A stretch of DNA of 64,000 nucleotides, taken from assembly GCA_943788405.1 (NCBI GenBank), contig CALSQD010000002.1:856850-920849 (forward strand), written 5' to 3'. The stretch comes from an uncultured Flavobacteriales bacterium. Its GTDB lineage: Bacteria; Bacteroidota; Bacteroidia; Flavobacteriales; BACL11. The notes under the pieces were generated by a model. The model had not been told where the DNA came from and did not search any database. It saw only the letters and a program-made list of their open reading frames with translations. Each line of letters begins with the position of its first letter. The stretch's first letter is position 1. A program made the position numbers and the translations under genes. This document shows, one piece after another, positions 58,316 to 64,000 of this stretch.

Positions 58316-59209
58316 ATGATACAATTCATCATAAACATTGCCAAAAAAATAAAACCATTAGGTTTTGCAGGGCTCAGTGTTTATGATGTAACTATTTTCT
58401 TTTGGAAAGGATTAGTGGAGGGAGCAATTACGACCAGAGCATCATCCTTGGCATTCAATTTCTTCTTGGCCTTCTTTCCTTCAATCATTGTTTTTTTTAC
58501 GCTTATTCCCTACATACCAATTGAAGGCTTACAGGAAACACTTATGGAACTACTATCTGTAGTACTCCCTCCTTCAACCAATGAAATTACTTTTAACACT
58601 CTTGATGACATTATCAATAACCCAAGAGGAGGTTTACTTTCAATTGGTTTTATTTTAGCACTTTACTTTTCTGCTAACGGAATGAGTTCCTTAATTGAAG
58701 CTTTTAATTCCTCCTACCATATTAATGAATATCGTTCATTACTGAGGCAAAAAGCAATGTCACTTGCCTTAACTGTATTTTTAGCATTAATGTTAATTAT
58801 TGCAATTGGACTCATCATCTTTGGAAAAGTGGCTGTAAGTTACCTTACTGATTTTGAAATCATCAGTAAATTTTCAGCTGATTTGATAATTTACGGAAAA
58901 TGGTTTGTGATGCTTGCTATGTTGTTTTCAGGTATAGCTATTCTTTTTCATTTCGGACCTGCAACTACACGAAAATGGAAATTTTTTACAGCTGGCTCTA
59001 TCCTAGCTACACTAGGAATTATTATTACTTCAATAGGATTTAACTATTATATCAATCATTTTGCACAATACAATAAGGTTTACGGCTCTATTGGTACCCT
59101 AATGATTATCCTTATTTGGATGTATTTTAACTCCATTATCCTACTTACAGGGTTTGAACTAAATGCTAGCATATCAAATGCTAAAGAAAATAAGCAATTT
59201 TCCGAATAG
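58316..59209 (+). CDS. YihY/BrkB-family inner-membrane protein
   Basis: The 297-residue protein has about six membrane helices. Typical segments are EGAITTRASSLAFNFFLAFFPSIIVF (helix 1), LSIGFILALYFSANGMSSLIEAFN and LMIILIWMYFNSIILLTGFELNA near the C-terminus. The family is widespread, once misnamed RNase BN, and of unknown transport or structural function. The ATG directly follows the nadC stop, so it is co-translated. No catalytic motif is expected. Confidence 0.9.
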   Translation: MIQFIINIAKKIKPLGFAGLSVYDVTIFFWKGLVEGAITTRASSLAFNFFLAFFPSIIVFFTLIPYIPIEGLQETLMELLSVVLPPSTNEITFNTLDDIINNPRGGLLSIGFILALYFSANGMSSLIEAFNSSYHINEYRSLLRQKAMSLALTVFLALMLIIAIGLIIFGKVAVSYLTDFEIISKFSADLIIYGKWFVMLAMLFSGIAILFHFGPATTRKWKFFTAGSILATLGIIITSIGFNYYINHFAQYNKVYGSIGTLMIILIWMYFNSIILLTGFELNASISNAKENKQFSE

Positions 59210-59244
59210 TAATTGTAAATTCGCACACTTTAAAATTTTAAACT

Positions 59245-62200
59245 ATGAAAAATCTTTTACTAGTAGCTATACTTTTTGTAAGCACACTTACTTTTGCACA
59301 AGAAAAATACAATGCTTTAGCAACTCCAAACACTTATCAGAATGCTGATAATCCTAATTATTGGAAAAATAAAATGCCACATGCAGCCTATTGGCAGCAA
59401 GATGTTTACTACAATATCAAAGCAAATATTGATGAAAAAACAGATATCCTTACTGCAACAGAAAGTTTAACTTATTGGAATAATTCTCCTGATGATTTAG
59501 ACATTGTATATTTCCATTTGTACCAAAACGCCTTTCAACCAGGATCGTATTATGATGATTTACAAAAACAAAATGGAAAAAGCCCTAATTATGGAAATTA
59601 CGAATCTAAAGGACTTGGTACAGTAGTAGAAAACTTAAAAGTAGATGGACAAGAAGTAAAAACAGAACTAGATAATACAATCTTAAAAGTATATCTTCCA
59701 AAAACTTTAAAATCTGGAGGAAGCATTACTTTTAATATGAATTTTACTACTTATTTTGATGATGGAGGAGTAAGAAGAAGAATGAAAGTTTTTGATTCCT
59801 GGGGATTCAGGCATTATGATGGAGTACATTGGTACCCAAGAATTTGTGTATATGACGCAAAATTTGGATGGACAAAAGACCAACATTTAGGAAAAGAATT
59901 CTATGGTGATTTTGGTGCTTTTGATGTAGAATTAACTTTTGCATCTAACTATGTAGTAGATGGAACAGGATTCATGTTGAATAGAGATGAAGTTTACCCA
60001 AAAGAACTAAGAGAGAAATTAGAAGTATCAAACTTTAAAGATAAGCCTTGGAACAGCTTGCCATCAGTTATAACTGAATACAAAGAAGGAGAAACTAAAA
60101 CTTTTAAATTTCATGCTGAAAATGTTCATGATTTTGGATTTACTGCAGACCCAACTTACCGAATAGGTGAAAAGTGGTGGGAAGACAAAGTAAGTTATTC
60201 TTTGGTACAAGAACCACATTGTAGTAAATGGCAAAATGCTGCAGAATACTCTGCAAAATGTATTGAAATTTTCTCTGAAGATTTTGGAAGGTATACCTAC
60301 CACAAAATGATTGTTGCAGATGCAAGAGATGGAATGGAATACCCAATGATGACTTTAGATGGTGGTTCTGACCCAGGATATAGAGGGTTATTAGCACATG
60401 AAATTGGACATAATTGGTTCTTTGGACAGGTAGGAAATAACGAAACCTACAGAGCGCTTTTAGATGAAGGGTTTACTCAATTTTTAACTGCTTGGGCTTT
60501 AATTAAAATTGATGGTGATAATATGGTAAGACATACTCCTCATTCAAAATACAAACAAAGGTTTGACAAACCAGTAAAAGCGATAGACAGTAGAGTTTAT
60601 TACGCATATATAAATGATGCTACAAAAAATAATGATCCTGTAATTTCAACTCACTCAGATTGTTTTAATGGAGCATTAAGGCATGGAGGAGGATACAGAC
60701 ATGTATATTATAAAACAGCCGCCATGTTATATAATTTACAATATGTTCTTGGAGATGAACTTTTCTTAGATGCAATGAAACACTATTTTGAAACTTGGAA
60801 AATAGCGCACCCTTATAATGAAGACTTTAGAAATTCAATTATTCAGTTTACAAAAGTAGATTTAAATTGGTTTTTTGACCAATGGTTAGATACTGACAAA
60901 AGAATTGATTATGGTGTAAAACATAAAGGCAATAAAGTTACTCTTACTAGGTATGGAAGAATGCAAATGCCTATTGACTTTACAGTTACAGCTAATGATG
61001 GAAAAAGTTATAATTATCATATTCCAAACCATTGGTTTATAAAAAAGACAGATGCTACAATTTTAAAAAAATGGCATGCTTGGGATTTATTACAACCTAC
61101 TTATGTTGCAGACTTAGATGTTCCTACAGGCATAAAAGAAGTTAAAATTGACCCTACTGAAAGATTAGCAGATTCTTATATGCCAAATAATAGTTCTATT
61201 TGTAATATCACATATTCTATTGATCATAAACTATACCAATACCCAGACTGGACAAATTATGAAGTAAAATACAGACCAGATATTTGGTGGAATAGTTATG
61301 ATGGAATGAAAATAGGATTAAATTTAAATGGAGGGTATTTAAGGCATCATCATCTATTTGATGCAAGTGTTTGGTTTAATACTGGAGCTTTACAAAAAGA
61401 CAGTATTGCTAATCCGAATGATTACGACTATTATTCTTACAAAGTAAATTACAACACTAACTTGGATGAAATTGCTTTAAATACTAGATTAAATGTAAGA
61501 TCACAATTTCTTGCAGGATTACATACAAACAAAATAAGTTTGGTAAAATCAGATAGTAGAGGAAATAACAAGTTAACTGTTGACTTCTTATCAATGTACA
61601 GAACAAACGACAACTACTTAATAAAAAGCGGTTGGGAATTAAGGACAATGAATAATAGAATTGACTTAAATTTAGAGCACAAGTACAAATATAGTTATGG
61701 AAAGGGAACAGTAAACTTAATGTTACACTCTTCAGCTTTAGGAAGTGCTTATGACTACAGTAAACTTATCCTAAGTGCTAAAAACAATAATAAAGTTGAA
61801 AAGTTAAAAATAAATACAAGAGCTTATTTTCAGTTGGGGACAGGAAATAACTGGGCTACAGAAAGTAAACTTGGCTTAGCAGGTGCTAACAATGAGGAAA
61901 TGATGGGTTCTAAATTCACTAGAGCTGAAGGAATTGTATCAGCTGACTTTATGAGCAATGACTATACTACAAATTATTCTCATGCTGCTGGAGGATTAAA
62001 CTTAAGAGGTTATGTTGGTTATTTAGCTCCTGAATTTAATGAAGATGGTACTGTTGCATCATACAACTATAACGGAACAAGTGGAGCTGCATTTAATACT
62101 GAAATTGATTTCACAGCTTACCTTCCATACTCTATTCGTAAGCATAATATAGCTTCTTATCTTTTTGCTGATGCAGGAATTATAAGTAGTGAAATTTTAA

Positions 62201-62409
62201 CTACAGATAATTACAAAGTAGCATTTTCTGATGTAAGAGCAGATGCAGGAGTTGGGTTTACTTACACACTTAGAGATTTTGGTCCATTAGAAGCTGTAAG
62301 GCCTTTAGTGATTCGTTTTGATATGCCGTTATTCTTAAATCGTCCACCAGCATCTGATGAAGATTTCTTCCAGTTTAGATGGTTAATTGGAATAAATAGA
62401 GTTCTTTAA
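59245..62409 (+). CDS. Exported M1-family metallopeptidase with C-terminal barrel-like domain
   Basis: The 1,054-residue protein has signal peptide MKNLLLVAILFVSTLTFAQ. The M1 (gluzincin) domain covers about 20-620. The zinc site is H385EIGH389 with the third ligand E408 (HExxH-x18-E), and the exopeptidase-type segment DGMEYPMM (about 362-369) stands where GAMEN is usual. The final 400 residues are rich in alternating aromatic beta strands, ending with GVGFTYTLRDFGPLEAVRPLVIRFDMP and FQFRWLIGINRVL. This looks like an outer-membrane barrel (bacterial surface antigen/Omp85-like). If so the peptidase is tethered to the outer membrane. galE begins 2 nt after it. Confidence 0.88.
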   Translation: MKNLLLVAILFVSTLTFAQEKYNALATPNTYQNADNPNYWKNKMPHAAYWQQDVYYNIKANIDEKTDILTATESLTYWNNSPDDLDIVYFHLYQNAFQPGSYYDDLQKQNGKSPNYGNYESKGLGTVVENLKVDGQEVKTELDNTILKVYLPKTLKSGGSITFNMNFTTYFDDGGVRRRMKVFDSWGFRHYDGVHWYPRICVYDAKFGWTKDQHLGKEFYGDFGAFDVELTFASNYVVDGTGFMLNRDEVYPKELREKLEVSNFKDKPWNSLPSVITEYKEGETKTFKFHAENVHDFGFTADPTYRIGEKWWEDKVSYSLVQEPHCSKWQNAAEYSAKCIEIFSEDFGRYTYHKMIVADARDGMEYPMMTLDGGSDPGYRGLLAHEIGHNWFFGQVGNNETYRALLDEGFTQFLTAWALIKIDGDNMVRHTPHSKYKQRFDKPVKAIDSRVYYAYINDATKNNDPVISTHSDCFNGALRHGGGYRHVYYKTAAMLYNLQYVLGDELFLDAMKHYFETWKIAHPYNEDFRNSIIQFTKVDLNWFFDQWLDTDKRIDYGVKHKGNKVTLTRYGRMQMPIDFTVTANDGKSYNYHIPNHWFIKKTDATILKKWHAWDLLQPTYVADLDVPTGIKEVKIDPTERLADSYMPNNSSICNITYSIDHKLYQYPDWTNYEVKYRPDIWWNSYDGMKIGLNLNGGYLRHHHLFDASVWFNTGALQKDSIANPNDYDYYSYKVNYNTNLDEIALNTRLNVRSQFLAGLHTNKISLVKSDSRGNNKLTVDFLSMYRTNDNYLIKSGWELRTMNNRIDLNLEHKYKYSYGKGTVNLMLHSSALGSAYDYSKLILSAKNNNKVEKLKINTRAYFQLGTGNNWATESKLGLAGANNEEMMGSKFTRAEGIVSADFMSNDYTTNYSHAAGGLNLRGYVGYLAPEFNEDGTVASYNYNGTSGAAFNTEIDFTAYLPYSIRKHNIASYLFADAGIISSEILTTDNYKVAFSDVRADAGVGFTYTLRDFGPLEAVRPLVIRFDMPLFLNRPPASDEDFFQFRWLIGINRVL

Positions 62410-62411
62410 TA

Positions 62412-63404
62412 ATGAAGAAAATACTAGTAACAGGAGGTGCAGGCTATATTGGTTCACATACAGTAGTTGAACTAATTGAAGCTGGCTACTCCCCTATTAT
62501 AGTAGATAATTTATGTAATACTTCAACCCAAAATATAAAGGGAATTGAAAAAATTATAGGGTCAAAAATAAAATGGCACAATACTGATTGTACAAATAAA
62601 AGTGGAATGGATAAAGTGTTTGCTGAGGAAGGTAAAATTGAAGGAGCTATTCACTTTGCAGCCTACAAAGCAGTAGAGGAATCCGTACAAAACCCAAAAA
62701 AGTATTACGACAATAATATGGGTTCACTAAAAGTATTGCTTGAATGTATGGAAGAAAATGAGGTGAAAAATATCATTTTTTCTTCCTCTTGTACAGTATA
62801 TGGAATGCCTGATGTATTACCTGTTGATGAGAATGCTCCATTTAAAAAAGCTGAATCTCCTTATGGAGAGACTAAGCAAATCTGTGAAGAAATGCTAAAA
62901 GAGGATACTTGCAATAGTGTTGCTTTAAGATACTTTAATCCTATTGGCTCCCACCCTTCTGCTTTAATTGGTGATTGTTCTGCTGATAGGCCTAGCAACT
63001 TAGTTCCTATCATAACTGAAGTAGCAATTGGAAAAAGAGAAAAAATTACAGTATTTGGAGATGATTATAACACACCTGACGGAACTTGTATCCGTGACTA
63101 CATACATGTAGTTGATTTGGCAAAATCACATGTAAAAGCTATGGATTTTCTGATAAAAAACCCTGGAAAACATGCTTTTAATGTTGGTACAGGAATTGGA
63201 GTAAGTGTGCTAGATGCTATTAAGGCTTTTGAAAAAACCAATAACCTAACAATAAATTACTCTATAGGATCAAGAAGAGATGGAGATATAGAACAAATAT
63301 ACGCTAATGGCAGTTTGGTAAAAGGTAAATTAGGATGGGAAGCGAAAGAAACCCTAGAACAAGCAATGAAATCAGCTTGGGATTGGGAGAAGCAGAAAAG
63401 TTAA
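62412..63404 (+). CDS. galE: UDP-glucose 4-epimerase
   Basis: GalE interconverts UDP-glucose and UDP-galactose using bound NAD+. The 330-residue protein has the Rossmann motif TGGAGYIGS (7-15) and catalytic Y151/K155 (SPYGETK) with Ser in SSSCTVYG. The C-terminal RDYIHVVDLAKSHVKAMD and NVGTGIGVSVLD segments are standard for GalE. It follows the M1 gene by 2 nt and overlaps the next frame by 1 nt. It may feed surface-polysaccharide synthesis. Confidence 0.93.
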   Translation: MKKILVTGGAGYIGSHTVVELIEAGYSPIIVDNLCNTSTQNIKGIEKIIGSKIKWHNTDCTNKSGMDKVFAEEGKIEGAIHFAAYKAVEESVQNPKKYYDNNMGSLKVLLECMEENEVKNIIFSSSCTVYGMPDVLPVDENAPFKKAESPYGETKQICEEMLKEDTCNSVALRYFNPIGSHPSALIGDCSADRPSNLVPIITEVAIGKREKITVFGDDYNTPDGTCIRDYIHVVDLAKSHVKAMDFLIKNPGKHAFNVGTGIGVSVLDAIKAFEKTNNLTINYSIGSRRDGDIEQIYANGSLVKGKLGWEAKETLEQAMKSAWDWEKQKS

Positions 63405-64000
63405 TGTTTAAAAACCAATACCTACTAACGAATAAGGAAATCCCTTCACAAAAGGATATTACTGAAATTTGTATTGGTGAGTTTACTTTATATTTTGGGA
63501 ATGATATTGAATATTACACTGTCCAAAAAAATGACACACAAATTACTCTTTTAGGCTATGTTTTTCATTGCTATAATAGCTTATCGGAACAAGAACTAAT
63601 TGAAAATTTACTTACCCTTAGTAAAGCAGAGTTATTAGATGAAATAGATTTATGGTGTGGACATTTTGTGCTATTTGTAGGCAATAAAAACATTAAAGTT
63701 TACAATGATGCATCTGCTAGCTTTAAAGTCTTTTATGGTGAAAAAGACAATAACAAAGTACTTGGTTCTGATCCTAAAATAATAAATACATTTTTTGATT
63801 TTAAAGAAGACAAAAACACAGATAAATTAAAATTCTATCAATCAGATTATTTTAAAAATAATCCCACAAAAATTGGGAACGAAACAAGATTTAAAAACTT
63901 ACTCCAACTTGTTTCAAATCATTGTTTAAATATTAAAAATAATAGTATTGAAAGAGTATTTCCTAGAAAAGAGAGAAAGGAATTAACTCAAGAATTAGCT
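63404..64000 (+). CDS. N-terminal part of an amidotransferase / asparagine-synthase-like protein, cut by window edge
   Basis: The frame opens at ATG 63404, overlapping the galE stop by 1 nt, and stays open for 199 codons to the end. The sequence (MFKNQYLLTNKEIP..., then LWCGHFVLFVGNKNIKVYNDASASFKVFYG) resembles the glutaminase-like N-terminal fold of asparagine synthetase-type proteins, though the catalytic N-terminal Cys is not present at position 2. Such proteins often occur in polysaccharide clusters. The start of a capsule or LPS-modification locus is plausible given galE. Only the N-terminal part is visible, so identity is tentative. Confidence 0.6.
   Translation, partial: MFKNQYLLTNKEIPSQKDITEICIGEFTLYFGNDIEYYTVQKNDTQITLLGYVFHCYNSLSEQELIENLLTLSKAELLDEIDLWCGHFVLFVGNKNIKVYNDASASFKVFYGEKDNNKVLGSDPKIINTFFDFKEDKNTDKLKFYQSDYFKNNPTKIGNETRFKNLLQLVSNHCLNIKNNSIERVFPRKERKELTQELA

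Overview
The window is about 64 kb of low-GC DNA from a member of the Bacteroidota, most likely a marine-type flavobacterium (order Flavobacteriales). The signs are: proteins with type IX secretion (T9SS) C-terminal sorting domains, SprB-like and LRR secreted proteins, a CarboxypepD_reg/TonB receptor, -7 promoter boxes of the form TAnnTTTG upstream of many genes, few Shine-Dalgarno sequences, and a parE/parC pair of Bacteroidota type. Genus cannot be fixed from what I see. No rRNA, tRNA, CRISPR or complete insertion sequence was recognised.

Region 1 (1-1034) is decayed: a run-off ORF, a frameshifted leucine-rich-repeat secreted protein, and three tandem 21-bp repeats. Region 2 (1035-17000) is a phenylacetate catabolic cluster. 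paaE is transcribed leftward from a shared divergent promoter; rightward run paaA-B-C-D, paaG, paaH, paaI, a 35-residue lipoprotein, paaJ, a DUF6428-like gene, a DUF1801/YdeI-like gene, paaY, paaZ, a secreted arylsulfotransferase-like protein, a crotonase and a fused 2-oxoacid dehydrogenase E1. Together PaaABCE (with PaaD for Fe-S assembly) would epoxidise phenylacetyl-CoA, PaaG isomerise it to the oxepin, PaaZ open the ring, and PaaJ/H and crotonases run the beta-oxidation. No phenylacetate-CoA ligase (paaK) lies in the window; the E1 enzyme may supply phenylacetyl-CoA or another acyl-CoA.

Region 3 (17041-20475) holds two secreted leftward genes (SGNH-like/PKD and choice-of-anchor B). They share an unusual C-terminal tail with the arylsulfotransferase-like protein. 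Region 4 (20556-29623) is housekeeping, leftward: topoisomerase IV parE/parC with a small membrane protein between them, ychF and priA, with a cluster of REP-like palindromes between the last two. Region 5 (29786-34854) is envelope-directed and rightward: an MbnP-like lipoprotein and its di-haem MbnH/MauG-like partner, then two M43 metallopeptidases with T9SS tails, with mqnE (futalosine menaquinone route) overlapping the last.

Region 6 (35969-43613) is envelope and cell division: rluD, a T9SS protein and a PASTA protein leftward; ddl and a SPOR-like protein rightward; then rny, a probable 6S RNA, zapA and a coiled-coil partner leftward. Region 7 (43718-49633) has an M23 peptidase, a small arsC operon ending in a VOC pseudogene with two in-frame stops, and a TonB receptor. 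Region 8 (49824-63404) is mixed housekeeping: purL (small form), an acyltransferase, a DUF3822-like gene, rsmD, coaD, a TlpA-like lipoprotein, rdgB, rlmH, nadC, a BrkB membrane protein, an M1 peptidase carrying an apparent outer-membrane barrel, and galE. The window ends inside an ORF that looks like the start of an amidotransferase/asparagine-synthase-like protein.

No wholly new multi-gene system is evident. The observations most worth testing are the E1 fusion and secreted protein embedded in the paa operon, the variant secretion tail, the MbnP/MbnH pair, the small membrane protein nested between topoisomerase IV subunits, the M1-barrel fusion and the 6S RNA locus. Coordinates and motif positions come from reading the sequence; family assignments rest on motif recognition without database searches.
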